Shown piece by piece: positions 1 through 8,411 of a stretch of DNA of 17,199 nt (positions within the stretch are counted from its first letter, which is position 1; each line of letters starts with the position of its first letter). The translations under genes were made by a program, and so were the position numbers. The notes under the pieces are model-generated. The model saw only the letters and a program-made list of their open reading frames with translations, was not told the origin of the DNA and ran no database searches. The DNA lies in assembly GCA_031259205.1 (NCBI GenBank), contig JAIRLS010000337.1, positions 1 to 17,199 on the forward strand. Direction: 5' to 3'. This DNA comes from Bacteroidales bacterium. Lineage in GTDB: Bacteria; Bacteroidota; Bacteroidia; Bacteroidales; UBA4181.

Positions 1-1
1 C

Positions 2-2959
2 GACAAGACTAATTCCGGCACGGCTACGGACGCAGACGGACTGTTCAGTCTGAATGTTTCCTCCCTGCCCGCTACCATCGTAGTCAGTTACATCGGTTAC
101 AGGCCGCAGGAGATCGACGTCTATGAAACATCTTACGAAACGCTCGTCATTCCGATTGTCGAAGACTTGAATCTGCTGAACGAAGTCGTCGTCATCGGCT
201 ATGGCACGCAACGGCGCGGCGATATCAGCGGACTGGTGGCCTCAGTGCCGAAAGTGAACCTCGAACAGCCGCAAACGTCGTTCGATAACCTGTTGAGCGG
301 CGCGGTGGCCGGAGTACAGGTGACGCAGAGTTCCGGGCAACCGGGCGCGTCGTCCTCTATCCGTATCCGTGGAGGTAATTCCATCACCGGCGGTAACGAA
401 CCGCTCTACGTCATCGACGGGCAAATCATGTACAATAATAACTCCGCTACTTCCACCGGCATCGGCTATTCGGGCGCGGGGCTAAATGCGCTGGCCACTA
501 TCAACCCCGCCGACATCGCTTCGATCGAAGTGCTCAAGGATGCTTCGGCTACGGCTATCTACGGCTCACGCGGGGCGAACGGCGTTATCCTCGTTACGAC
601 AAAGAAGGGTGAGGGCAAAGACCGCATACATTACACCGGCAGCACCGGGCAAAGCGTAATCAGTAAGCGCCTCGACCTGCTCAACGGTCGCGAATGGGCT
701 TTGCTGCGTAACGACATTATTGCCGCCACTCCAAGTCTCGCTTCGAGTCCGCTCTTTACACAGGCGGAAATCGATGCTTTCGGCGAAGGCTACGACTGGC
801 AGGATGCCGTCCTGCGCACAGCCCGGACGCAAAATCACCAGCTCTCCCTTTCGGGTGGCGACGATAAAACAAAATACCTCGTTTCCGGCAATTTCTACGA
901 CCAGCAGGGCATCGTCGTGAACAGCAGCTTCGAACGTTATGCCTTGCGGGTAAACCTGCAACGACAGTTGAGTGAACGCCTCAAAACGGGGCTGAACCTG
1001 TCGGTCAGTTCCTCGACGCAGGCAGGGGTTAGTTTTACTCCCAGCATTAATGCAACGGACGCCTACTCAAGCGCTCTGTTGACTGTGCCCGTGGTACCCA
1101 TCTATAACGCCGACGGTAGTTATCACTTTGACGACACTTACGTCCTCGATCTAAACTCCCTGGCCAGTCTGGCGGACGTTACCAACGAAACGAAAGTAAA
1201 CCGTACTTTCGGGAATTTCTTTGCCGAATACAAAATTATCCCGGAACTGACGGCAAAAATTAATGCAGGCGCCGATTTTATCAACGCCAAGCAAAATTTC
1301 TATGCGCCATCGTATACCGTAGGCGGACTAAACACAAATGGCGCAGGATTTGTCGGCAACAATGTCACACAGTCGTGGCAAACGGAGTTGACCCTGACAT
1401 ACGACAAATCGTTTAATGAGCACCACCTGACGTTCCTGGCAGGATATACGACAGAAAACATTCACTCGGAAAGCGTCCTTGCCTACGCCACCAACTTTCT
1501 GAACGACATCACCGGACATAACGACCTGGGAAGCGGATCGCCTTCGCAGCCTTCGAGTAATGCCGTTACTTCGGCGCTCAATTCGTGGCTCGGACGCTTG
1601 AACTACTCATGGAAGAACCGCTACAATGCGACTGCTTCGTTTCGTGCCGACGGTTCCTCCAGATTCGCGCCAAACTATAAATGGGGATACTTCCCTTCGC
1701 TGGGATTATCGTGGAACATCAGCGAAGAAGAATTTCTCAACAACCCGAACGCCATCAGCAATCTGAAACTCAGATTGAGCGTCGGAAGCATCGGTAACCA
1801 GGAAATAGGAGATTTCCAGTACGTGTCGAAGTATTCGCCCGTGATCTACAGTTTCGGACGGCAATTAGTAAACGGTTATGCTCCCGTTAACATTGCCAAC
1901 AACGACCTGAAATGGGAAACTACCACACAATACAATGCCGGTATTGACTTCAGCCTGTTTAAAAATCGCGTCAACGTTGTTGTCGACGCCTACTATAAAT
2001 TAACCTCCGACCTGCTGGTAGCGGTACCCGTTCCGACATCAAGCGGATACGCAGAGGGTCTGAAAAACGTGGGTAACGTTTCTAACAGAGGAATAGAATT
2101 TACCGTCAATGCCGATGTCATCAGAGGTAAAAAAGCGAAATCACTCGACTGGCATACCGCCCTGACTATTGCCCGCAACCAAAACAGGGTGGAAAGTTTG
2201 GGCGACGATGTGGATTCCTATACGCCGCGTGTGCCGAACCAGAATATCGGGCGCTTCAATCCGCTTATCGTGAAGGAAGGGTATGCGCTCGGTACCTTCT
2301 GGGGATACGAAACAGCCGGCATTGTACAGCAGGGAGATGATCTGTCCGCCGTTCCGGTACCGACATGGACCACCGGCGTACAACCCGGCGATCGCAAATA
2401 TGTGAACCACGGCGGCGATGCCGGCATCATCGACGATGACGATCGCACGGTGCTCGGAAGCGCTCAACCCAAATTCACCTTCGGCTTCACCAATACTTTT
2501 TCGTACAAGGGATTCGATTTGAGCGCTCTGTTGCAGGGCAGTTACGGCAACAAACTATACAACGCCCTGCGTGCGCAGTTGGAAATCACCTCGACCGTGA
2601 GCAACGTGCTGGGTGTATTCAGAGATAGATGGACGCCCACAAATCCGTCGAACGATATCCCGCGCGCTACCAGCGCCCCCAGTTCCGTGGTCACCGACAA
2701 ACTGGTTGAAGATGCTTCCTACCTGCGGCTCAAAAACGTAACGCTGGGGTATTCTCTGCCCAAAAGCCGGATCGACAGGGTGAACATCGAAAAGATAAGG
2801 CTGTTCGTCACCGGACAGAATCTACTCACGCTCACCGGATACAGCGGCTACGATCCCGAAGCGAATACATATGAACAAAACAGCCTCTATCAGGGCATCG
2901 ACTTCGGAGCTTACCCGTCGTCCAAAAGCTGGCTGGCCGGAATTGAAATAACGTTTTAA
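2..2959 (+). CDS. SusC-like TonB-dependent outer-membrane transporter (5' end outside window)
   Basis: The frame is open from base 2, so the gene starts before the window; about 985 residues are visible. The first ~50 codons end a carboxypeptidase-D-regulatory-like domain (TDADGLFSL, VSYIGY). Next come the SusC-type plug entry (NEVVVIGYGTQRRGDISG) and the plug motif TAIYGSRGANGVILVTTKKG. A long beta-barrel follows and ends in Phe (GIEITF), as expected for an outer-membrane barrel. SusC proteins import glycans or other oligomers across the outer membrane, powered by TonB-ExbBD, with a SusD lipoprotein as lid. The susD-like gene starts 20 bp downstream, so the two are surely one operon. An internal TTG at 167 is open but lies inside the conserved domain and is not the start. 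The substrate cannot be read from the sequence; the sulfatase downstream suggests a sulfated glycan or glycoconjugate. The family call is very secure. Confidence 0.97.
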   Translation, partial: DKTNSGTATDADGLFSLNVSSLPATIVVSYIGYRPQEIDVYETSYETLVIPIVEDLNLLNEVVVIGYGTQRRGDISGLVASVPKVNLEQPQTSFDNLLSGAVAGVQVTQSSGQPGASSSIRIRGGNSITGGNEPLYVIDGQIMYNNNSATSTGIGYSGAGLNALATINPADIASIEVLKDASATAIYGSRGANGVILVTTKKGEGKDRIHYTGSTGQSVISKRLDLLNGREWALLRNDIIAATPSLASSPLFTQAEIDAFGEGYDWQDAVLRTARTQNHQLSLSGGDDKTKYLVSGNFYDQQGIVVNSSFERYALRVNLQRQLSERLKTGLNLSVSSSTQAGVSFTPSINATDAYSSALLTVPVVPIYNADGSYHFDDTYVLDLNSLASLADVTNETKVNRTFGNFFAEYKIIPELTAKINAGADFINAKQNFYAPSYTVGGLNTNGAGFVGNNVTQSWQTELTLTYDKSFNEHHLTFLAGYTTENIHSESVLAYATNFLNDITGHNDLGSGSPSQPSSNAVTSALNSWLGRLNYSWKNRYNATASFRADGSSRFAPNYKWGYFPSLGLSWNISEEEFLNNPNAISNLKLRLSVGSIGNQEIGDFQYVSKYSPVIYSFGRQLVNGYAPVNIANNDLKWETTTQYNAGIDFSLFKNRVNVVVDAYYKLTSDLLVAVPVPTSSGYAEGLKNVGNVSNRGIEFTVNADVIRGKKAKSLDWHTALTIARNQNRVESLGDDVDSYTPRVPNQNIGRFNPLIVKEGYALGTFWGYETAGIVQQGDDLSAVPVPTWTTGVQPGDRKYVNHGGDAGIIDDDDRTVLGSAQPKFTFGFTNTFSYKGFDLSALLQGSYGNKLYNALRAQLEITSTVSNVLGVFRDRWTPTNPSNDIPRATSAPSSVVTDKLVEDASYLRLKNVTLGYSLPKSRIDRVNIEKIRLFVTGQNLLTLTGYSGYDPEANTYEQNSLYQGIDFGAYPSSKSWLAGIEITF

Positions 2960-2979
2960 TCCATTACAAATAATTACAA

Positions 2980-4521
2980 ATGAATACAAAGATGAAAAAG
3001 ATTATATCGACTTTATTGATAGCGGTTGCCTTTGTGTCGTGCAACAACCTTGACCTCGAACCGACGGGCGTCATCACCAAACAACAGTTTTTTAAAACCG
3101 ACAACGACGCTTTGGCCGCAGTCACCGGCATCTATCAGGCGCTCACCTATCCGGGAGGTGAACAGTCGCTGTACGGACGTAACCTCTACTTCCTCACGGA
3201 TATGGGAACGGACTATGCCGCCGCCGGCGCGTCGGCCTCCAATTATCACGTGCAGTCCGTCAGCCGTCTGGCCGTCGAATCCGGTAACGACCGTGTATCG
3301 CTCGCATGGAAACAGATTTACAATGGCGTCAACCGCGCCAATATTGCCATCGACAATATCCCGGACATCACGGGCGGCGACCCTGTCTTGCGGGAACGAC
3401 TGGCGAACGAGGCCAAATTCATACGCGCCCTGCTTTATTTCAACGCCGTACGCCTCTGGGGAGATGTCCCGCTGGTGTTGCACGAAGCGGAAGAACTGAA
3501 AAATGAAGTGTTGAAGGTAGGACATGCGCCTAAAGAGGAGGTTTACGCCCAAATCATCAGCGACCTGACCGACGCTCAGAACTTGCCGGCTACTTACGGG
3601 GCGACCGACAAGGGACGACCGACAAGCGGCGCAGCTAAAGCCCTGCTGGCTGACGTTTATCTCACCCGGAAGGAATGGACAAAAGCGCGCGAAACGGCAC
3701 AGGACATCATCGCAAGCGCCAGCGTATACGGCTACAAGCTGGTGGACGATTTCGGCGAACTGTTCACCAAACCCGACAAGAAGAACGGACCAGAGCACGT
3801 CTTCTCCGTTCAGTTTGAAGACGGGCAAAGCGGCACGACCGGCTATGCCGGTAACATGTTGCCCGCCGCATCTTATTTCGGCCCTGTGGCCATCGAACCT
3901 GCCGACATCCCGTCGAACGATGAAATAGGGTACAACCGTTTCATCGACAACGGAACGATAAAGGATACACGCCGCGACGTATCGTACATCAAGCAAACGG
4001 CGACCGGCGTCGACCCTTCGACCGGTCAGCCGGTGATCTATACGTTTCCCCGTGCACTTTTTATCAAATACGTAAGCGACATTAACCGGGCTTATACCTT
4101 GCGCAGGAGCGACCCGATCGACTTCCCCCTGATCCGTTACTCGGAGGTGCTGCTGATTCTGGCCGAAGCACTCAACGAGGAAAACGGCGCCCCCACGTCG
4201 GAAGCCTACGAAGCTATCAACCAGGTGCGCCGCCGCGCTTTCGGCGAGCTGCCGTATACGCAGCCGTCTTCCAAGTCCGGCGTGGATTTAAGCGGACTCG
4301 ACGCTGCCGGTTTCCGTAAGGCGATACAGGACGAACGCCTCTTTGAGTTTGTGCAGGAGGGCAAGCGATGGTTCGACTTGGTGCGCTGGGGTATTCTGGT
4401 GGAAGAAGTGAGCAAAATCTCTTTCAAAAACGCCGTGTCCGAACGCAACTACCTCTATCCAATCCCGCAGGAACAGATCGATTTGAATCCCGAAGGACTG
4501 TGGCAAAATCCGGGGTATTAA
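2980..4521 (+). CDS. SusD/RagB-like outer-membrane nutrient-binding lipoprotein
   Basis: This 513-residue protein has a lipoprotein signal peptide with a basic start (MNTKMKKII), a hydrophobic core and a lipobox-like FVSC with the acylated Cys at residue 21. The next residues (NNLDLEPTG) are typical of mature SusD proteins. Family hallmarks include RALLYFNAVRLWGDVPLV, the TPR-like helical body, GKRWFDLVRWG, and the C-terminal YLYPIPQEQIDLNPEGLWQNPGY type of ending. Length and layout match intact SusD proteins. It would sit on the cell surface as the substrate-binding lid of the SusC transporter encoded 20 bp upstream. An alternative ATG at 2992 would give MKKII and keep the same lipobox; I keep the first ATG because the spacing to susC is short. 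The ligand is not predictable from sequence. Confidence 0.96.
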   Translation: MNTKMKKIISTLLIAVAFVSCNNLDLEPTGVITKQQFFKTDNDALAAVTGIYQALTYPGGEQSLYGRNLYFLTDMGTDYAAAGASASNYHVQSVSRLAVESGNDRVSLAWKQIYNGVNRANIAIDNIPDITGGDPVLRERLANEAKFIRALLYFNAVRLWGDVPLVLHEAEELKNEVLKVGHAPKEEVYAQIISDLTDAQNLPATYGATDKGRPTSGAAKALLADVYLTRKEWTKARETAQDIIASASVYGYKLVDDFGELFTKPDKKNGPEHVFSVQFEDGQSGTTGYAGNMLPAASYFGPVAIEPADIPSNDEIGYNRFIDNGTIKDTRRDVSYIKQTATGVDPSTGQPVIYTFPRALFIKYVSDINRAYTLRRSDPIDFPLIRYSEVLLILAEALNEENGAPTSEAYEAINQVRRRAFGELPYTQPSSKSGVDLSGLDAAGFRKAIQDERLFEFVQEGKRWFDLVRWGILVEEVSKISFKNAVSERNYLYPIPQEQIDLNPEGLWQNPGY

Positions 4522-4566
4522 CCCTATATCCGATAAGTGAATGATAATTTAAAAGCAATAAGAGTT

Positions 4567-6456
4567 ATGAATACGAACAGAATGATTAAAGGCAGTTGCT
4601 ACGGGTTGCTTGCCGGCTCGTTGCTGGCAACAGGCTGCGGCAAACAGTCGACAGGCGACAAGTCCGACGATGCCGGGTTTCCCGGTAAAATCGGTAAAAC
4701 GTACGATGATTCGGAAGAGTATTTTGTCCGGCATCATCCGCAGGCGCCGAAGGGCGCGCCCAACGCGGTGTGGATACTGCTCGACGACGTAGGGTTCGGT
4801 GCAAGCAGCGCCTTTGGCGGGCTTATCCATACGCCTAACCTGGAACGCTTGGCGAACAACGGTCTGCGCTACACAAATTTCCACACCTGCGCCATCAGCG
4901 CGCCTACCCGCGCTTCGCTACTGACCGGACGCAATTCGTCGGCAGTGCACATGGCCGGTTTCGGACATGAAATCCTCTCCGCCGGGTTCCCGAGTTGGGA
5001 CGGGCATATCCCGTCGACGGCGGGAACCATCGCCGAGATCCTGCGCGACAACGGCTATAACACGTTTGCCGTCGGCAAATACGGCCTGACGCCCGACGCC
5101 GACATCACCGAAGCCGGTCCGTTCGACCGCTGGCCGTCGGGCAAGGGCTTTGAGCGCTTTTTCGGCTTCCTCGGATCCATGACCGACCAGTACAAGGGTC
5201 GCCTGGTAGAGGACCACTCGTACGTCGAACCTGACGGGCGACACTTGAGCGAACGTATTACCGACCGGGCGATCCACTACATCTCCCGACAACACAAGGC
5301 TGCTCCCGACAAGCCGTTCTTCCTTTATTATTCTCCCGCCGCTACGCACTCGCCGCATCAGGTGGAAGCGGTATGGAGGGAGAAATACAGAGGCCAGTTC
5401 GACGAAGGCTGGGATGTGTACCGCGAAAAGGTGATCGAACGTCAAAAGCAGTTGGGCGTGATCCCTGCCGACGCTCAGTTGCCGCCACGCGAACCGCGTC
5501 TGGAGGCCTGGGACGACATCGACCCCGAACGGCGTAAACTCTATGCCCGCTTTTTTGAAAACTATGCCGGCTATCTGGAATATACCGACCACGAAATCGG
5601 GCGGCTGATCGGCCACTTGGAGGAATCGGGGCAACTGGAAAATACGGCGATCTTCATCGTCATAGGCGATAACGGCGCCAGCAAGGAAGGTTTTTTCGAC
5701 GGGCAGGTGTTTGAAAAATTAGGCGCACTCGACAGCAGAGAAAAAATCCTGGCTACCAACCTGGAAAATGTCGACCTGATCGGCACGCCCCAGTCGTTCG
5801 TCAACTATCCCCTGGCCTGGGCGCAGGCAGCCAATACACCGTTCCGCAACTGGAAGCAGGATGCGCACAGCGAAGGGGGCACGCGCAACCCGCTGATTGT
5901 CTATTACCCAAAAGGAATACGGGAAAAAAGCGGCATCCGCACACAGTACGGTCACGTGATCGACCTCCTGCCCACAACGACGGAGCTGACCGGCGTCGCC
6001 CTGCCCGAATACATCCGCAGCGTGAAGCAGGATCCCGTTCACGGCACGTCGCTCCTTTATTCGTTCAATGACGAAGAGGCCGCTTCGAGGCATACGCTGC
6101 AACATTTCTATGTCTTCGGCGCACGCTCCCTCTACAAGGACGGATGGAAAGCCGCAACCGCTCACCGACCGGACAACGTAGACAACGTTTCCTCCCTGTC
6201 CTCTGCGGATACGTCCCGGATCGATCCCCAACGCTTCGCGAAAGATGTCTGGGAACTGTACAACCTCAACGAGGATTTCAATGAGTTGCACAACGTAGCG
6301 GGGCAATATCCGGAAAAGCTCGAAGAACTGAAAAAACTTTTCGACGAACAGGCGGAAAAGTATCAGCTTCGCCCGCTCCTCGACTGGTACGATCTCCAAA
6401 AAAGCTATGCGCACAGGGTAAAGTCTGGGCAGAGCGTTTGGAAGCGGGCAGAATGA
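4567..6456 (+). CDS. S1-type (arylsulfatase-like) sulfatase, probable lipoprotein
   Basis: This 629-residue sulfatase belongs to the formylglycine-dependent alkaline-phosphatase-like superfamily. Visible landmarks (numbered from the ATG at 4567) are the metal-binding LLDD (Asp73-Asp74), the maturation motif SAPTR with LLTGR (Ser111), GKY (Lys171), THSPH (His261), GDNG (Asp368-Asn369) and NWK...EGGTRNP (Lys430). Ser111 rather than Cys makes it a Ser-type sulfatase, which in this phylum needs an anSME radical-SAM maturase; none is in the window. The usual His of the GKWHL motif is Gly173 here. The N-terminus has a signal-like segment ending LLATGC (Cys24), so it is probably lipid-anchored outside the cytoplasm. 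A GTG at 4537 is open, but the ATG gives a proper signal peptide. It lies 45 bp after susD and is probably co-transcribed. It most resembles the S1_4-like arylsulfatases; the substrate is unknown. Confidence 0.93.
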   Translation: MNTNRMIKGSCYGLLAGSLLATGCGKQSTGDKSDDAGFPGKIGKTYDDSEEYFVRHHPQAPKGAPNAVWILLDDVGFGASSAFGGLIHTPNLERLANNGLRYTNFHTCAISAPTRASLLTGRNSSAVHMAGFGHEILSAGFPSWDGHIPSTAGTIAEILRDNGYNTFAVGKYGLTPDADITEAGPFDRWPSGKGFERFFGFLGSMTDQYKGRLVEDHSYVEPDGRHLSERITDRAIHYISRQHKAAPDKPFFLYYSPAATHSPHQVEAVWREKYRGQFDEGWDVYREKVIERQKQLGVIPADAQLPPREPRLEAWDDIDPERRKLYARFFENYAGYLEYTDHEIGRLIGHLEESGQLENTAIFIVIGDNGASKEGFFDGQVFEKLGALDSREKILATNLENVDLIGTPQSFVNYPLAWAQAANTPFRNWKQDAHSEGGTRNPLIVYYPKGIREKSGIRTQYGHVIDLLPTTTELTGVALPEYIRSVKQDPVHGTSLLYSFNDEEAASRHTLQHFYVFGARSLYKDGWKAATAHRPDNVDNVSSLSSADTSRIDPQRFAKDVWELYNLNEDFNELHNVAGQYPEKLEELKKLFDEQAEKYQLRPLLDWYDLQKSYAHRVKSGQSVWKRAE

Positions 6457-6477
6457 AAAAGAAACCGAAAATAACCG

Positions 6478-6511
6478 CCTGCCTGGAAGCGTGGCTGTGC
6501 TTCCCGGCAGG
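6478..6511 (+). terminator. GC-rich hairpin after the sulfatase gene
   Basis: Two 13-nt arms (6478-6490 and 6499-6511) pair with a single mismatch around an 8-nt loop, 21 bp after the sulfatase stop. The sequence that follows is AT-rich (TATTTAATAATTT) but has no clean T-run. It probably ends or attenuates the susCD-sulfatase transcript. It could also be an mRNA-stabilising stem, because the next gene starts only 27 bp later and no consensus promoter lies between. Confidence 0.6.
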
Positions 6512-6538
6512 TATTTAATAATTTAAAACGAATGTATT

Positions 6539-6901
6539 ATGGCATCATTAACGAACATTGAACAAGTAATTGTAGAACTCTACAAAAACCTGCTTACCGA
6601 CCGTGAAGACGATTACTACGGAAGAGTCGTCAACATCGCTTCGGTCAGCGAAGACGAACTGATCGAACGCGTGGTAAAATCCGGCACGGACATCCACGCC
6701 GCCACCCTGAAAGCCGCCTGCGAACTGCTGAAACGGGAAGCGCTGGACGCTATCGTGCGGGGTGATATTGTCAACTTTGGGTTGGGACACATTGCGCTCG
6801 ACGTGCAGGGGTCGTTCATCGGCCAAGGCGCACAGTGGGACAGCCAGACGAACCGGCTCGTAGCCCGCATCGTCTCCTCGAACGTCGAAATGACGCTTTA
6901 A
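6539..6901 (+). CDS. Short HU-like DNA-binding-domain protein (DUF4469-type N-domain only)
   Basis: This 120-residue protein resembles the N-terminal HU-like DNA-binding domain (the HU-DNA_bdg type, PF14848) of the common ~240-residue Bacteroidales proteins that carry a C-terminal DUF4469 domain. The matching pattern is an N-terminal LT..DYYGRVV, then a helical ELIERVVKSGTDIHAATL segment, then a strand region (VNFGLGHIALDVQGSF), and an NRLVARIV ending. The C-terminal DUF4469 half is absent: translation stops at 6899-6901 and nothing like it follows. The gene is in the + strand series, 27 bp after the hairpin and 19 bp before a broken susC gene, so it was probably in the same transcript as that gene. 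Whether it binds DNA is inferred from the family only. Confidence 0.7.
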   Translation: MASLTNIEQVIVELYKNLLTDREDDYYGRVVNIASVSEDELIERVVKSGTDIHAATLKAACELLKREALDAIVRGDIVNFGLGHIALDVQGSFIGQGAQWDSQTNRLVARIVSSNVEMTL

Positions 6902-6920
6902 TCACTAAAATCACTTAACT

Positions 6921-7304
6921 ATGATAAGATTATTTTATTTTCCGATAAGCTGCAAACAGTTTTTGCAGATGTTTTTCTTTTCTGCTTTCCTGCTCTTGCT
7001 GAACGTAGTGACAGCAGTGGCTCAGGAAACGATAACAATCAAAGGTAATATCGTCGACGCGCAAACGAACGAAACAATTATCGGCGCAGTCATTCTCCTG
7101 AACGGAGGCGAACAGGGAAGCGTTTCCGATGCCGATGGGAATTTTGTCGTGGAGGTTAAATCCTTTCCGGCCTCTATCCGGGTCAGTTATCTGGAACGCT
7201 TTCGGCATGGACAGGCCGGAGCGGGCTGGAGAACGGTCGGCGATATCCACACCGGCTCTACGGCGACTTTCTGTCCGGGGAAGTTGCACCGGGAAAACCG
7301 GTAG
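6921..7304 (+). pseudogene. 5' remnant of a second susC gene (signal peptide plus carboxypeptidase-D-like domain)
   Basis: The first ~90 codons are a good SusC start. They comprise a signal peptide with a hydrophobic core (FFFSAFLLLLNVV) and a likely cleavage site after TAVAQ, then ITIKGNIVDAQTNETIIGAV, the DADGNF motif, and PASIRVSYL, which in SusC proteins is followed by a GY turn and the TonB plug. Here similarity stops at about 7193. The remaining codons are the wrong frame of the DUF1254/DUF1214 gene and end at the TAG at 7302-7304. The 127-residue product would be an exported orphan domain with no plug or barrel. It is not a recent copy of the susC at the left edge, since the shared domain differs at many positions. 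It sits 19 bp after the HU-like gene. Confidence 0.8.
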
Positions 7305-8035
7305 TAGAAATCGCACGAAGCCTCGCGATAGAAGACTTCTTCAACTATGCCAACGCCCTGCTGACCGACAATCCGCCCTTTGAAGCCGACAGCGCTATCG
7401 TCCGGCGCATCGCGGTCCTGGGCGTGGGAGCAGGTCTGCAGTTCGACCTCTCCGCCTTCGACGCCGAAACGCAGGAGGCGCTGAAGCAAGTCCCCGCCGA
7501 CGTATACGCGGAATTTGAAAAGCCCCTCGAAGGCGGCTACTTTGGCAAAATCACTTCCGACCCCGCCGCCAAGCCCGGCGACTTCAAGACCGACTATAAC
7601 CGGCGTGCACTGGTTGCGTACCGGGGTCTCGGTGCATTGCCCCCCGAAGAGGCCGTCTACTACTCCTACTACACGGACAGCGACGGCGAACCGCTGAACG
7701 GAAAAAACCGTTACCGTCTTCACTTCGAGAAAGGTCAGTTGCCGCCGGCACAGGCCTTCTGGTCGTACACCGTCTACGGCAGCGATCGCTATCTGGTCGA
7801 AAATCCCATTCGCCGCTACGCTATCGGCGACCGCGACCCGCTACGCTACAACGCCGACGGTTCGCTCGACCTCTATTTGGCGAAAGAATCGCCCGGAAAA
7901 GACAGGGAAAGCAACTGGCTGCCTACCGGAGGCAATGACTTCAACCTCACGCTGAGGATTTATATCCCCACTCCGGCGTTTCTGGAAGACCGGTCTGCAT
8001 GGGACGACCCGAAACCGGAAAAGACAGCACAGTAA
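7190..8035 (+). pseudogene. 3' remnant of a DUF1254/DUF1214-domain protein
   Basis: This frame is open from 7160, but family-like sequence begins only near 7193 (GTLSAWTG) and runs to the TAA at 8033-8035. The C-terminal DUF1214 signature is clear: RALVAYRGLGALPPEEAVYY, DGEPLNGKNRYRLHF, GQLPPAQAFWSYTVYG, NPIRRYAIGDRDPLRYNADG, and NFTLRIY-like NLTLRIYIP. Full-length proteins of this type are considerably longer and carry an N-terminal DUF1254 domain and usually an export signal; both are missing. The left edge abuts the susC remnant one reading frame off, so the chimera cannot be translated as one protein. A GTG at 7424 could start a 203-residue fragment, but it has no signal peptide. The function of the family is not established. 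The coding part itself has no stops, which suggests the deletion is fairly recent. Confidence 0.78.
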
Positions 8036-8071
8036 AGATGCACCGCCAAACATCTGCAACATCAACGACAA

Positions 8072-8152
8072 CCATTCCTCCCGTTCGAGGGGAAAATCGG
8101 TAAGACGGCAGCCGAAACGGAAGGCATGATTCTGAAACAAAATACCGTTTAA
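8072..8152 (+). pseudogene. Possible N-terminal scrap of a second sulfatase
   Basis: A 27-codon stretch reads PFLPFEGKIGKTAAETEG and then unrelated residues to a TAA at 8150-8152. The segment FEGKIGKTAAETE closely matches the mature N-terminus of S1-type sulfatases and the intact sulfatase of this window (FPGKIGKTYDDSE, just before its catalytic domain). It has no start or signal peptide and is in the same frame as the preceding DUF1214 remnant, downstream of that stop. I read it as a second deletion scar of the lost operon. The match is only about 13 residues long, so chance resemblance cannot be excluded. Confidence 0.4.
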
Positions 8153-8198
8153 ATACCCGGATCAACACTCACCGGCGCTGTCGGCGACGACGCTAAAT

Positions 8199-8210
8199 CC
8201 CGGATCCGGG
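8199..8210. repeat. 12-bp perfect palindrome CCCGGATCCGGG
   Basis: The 12 bases are their own reverse complement with no loop. It lies in non-coding DNA between the sulfatase scrap and the next hairpin. It could be a protein-binding site or part of a degraded terminator; nothing nearby decides between these. Confidence 0.5.
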
Positions 8211-8216
8211 GCGTAA

Positions 8217-8250
8217 GCGTCAGACCTGTACCTAAAATCAGGTCTGGCGC
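8217..8250 (+). terminator. Strong hairpin closing the remnant region
   Basis: Arms 8217-8228 (GCGTCAGACCTG) and 8239-8250 (CAGGTCTGGCGC) pair over 12 bp with one G-U wobble around a 10-nt loop. No T-tract follows, so it is a factor-dependent or bidirectional terminator at best. It stands at the point where the GC-rich operon remains give way to AT-rich DNA. Confidence 0.55.
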
Positions 8251-8353
8251 ATCTAAAATCCGCACGGTCAAGTAATTTGGCAGTTTCGGTGAAATCATAA
8301 AAGTGGCTCAGCAAATTTTTCCCTTATAAATTTTTATCGAATATTTTTATTCG

Positions 8354-8387
8354 TTTGTGTGTAATCTGAAAATTTTATGTACATTTG
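8354..8387 (+). promoter_or_regulatory. Bacteroidota-type promoter for the mini PD-(D/E)XK gene
   Basis: TTTG (8354-8357) and TACATTTG (8380-8387) match the -33 TTTG and -7 TAnnTTTG consensus of the Bacteroidota primary sigma factor, with a 22-nt spacer. Transcription would begin near 8391, giving a leader of about 20-25 nt before the start codons at 8412 or 8418. The region 8321-8388 resembles the folB promoter region at 11361-11429. Confidence 0.75.
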
Positions 8388-8411
8388 CAACAAAGAAAAA
8401 AATGACAGATT

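Noticed and set aside
3013..3996. A 327-codon open frame antisense to the susD-like gene
   Set aside because: It is the mirror of a well-supported GC-rich gene, has no recognisable domain, and its composition follows from the codon bias of susD.
4537..4566. GTG start 10 codons upstream for the sulfatase
   Set aside because: The added residues would precede the signal peptide and spoil its basic start. The ATG at 4567 gives a normal lipoprotein signal.
4918..5634. A 238-codon antisense frame, with others at 5719-6414 and 16041-16727
   Set aside because: These lie opposite the sulfatase and the Rpn-like gene, whose motifs are unmistakable. They show no family pattern of their own.
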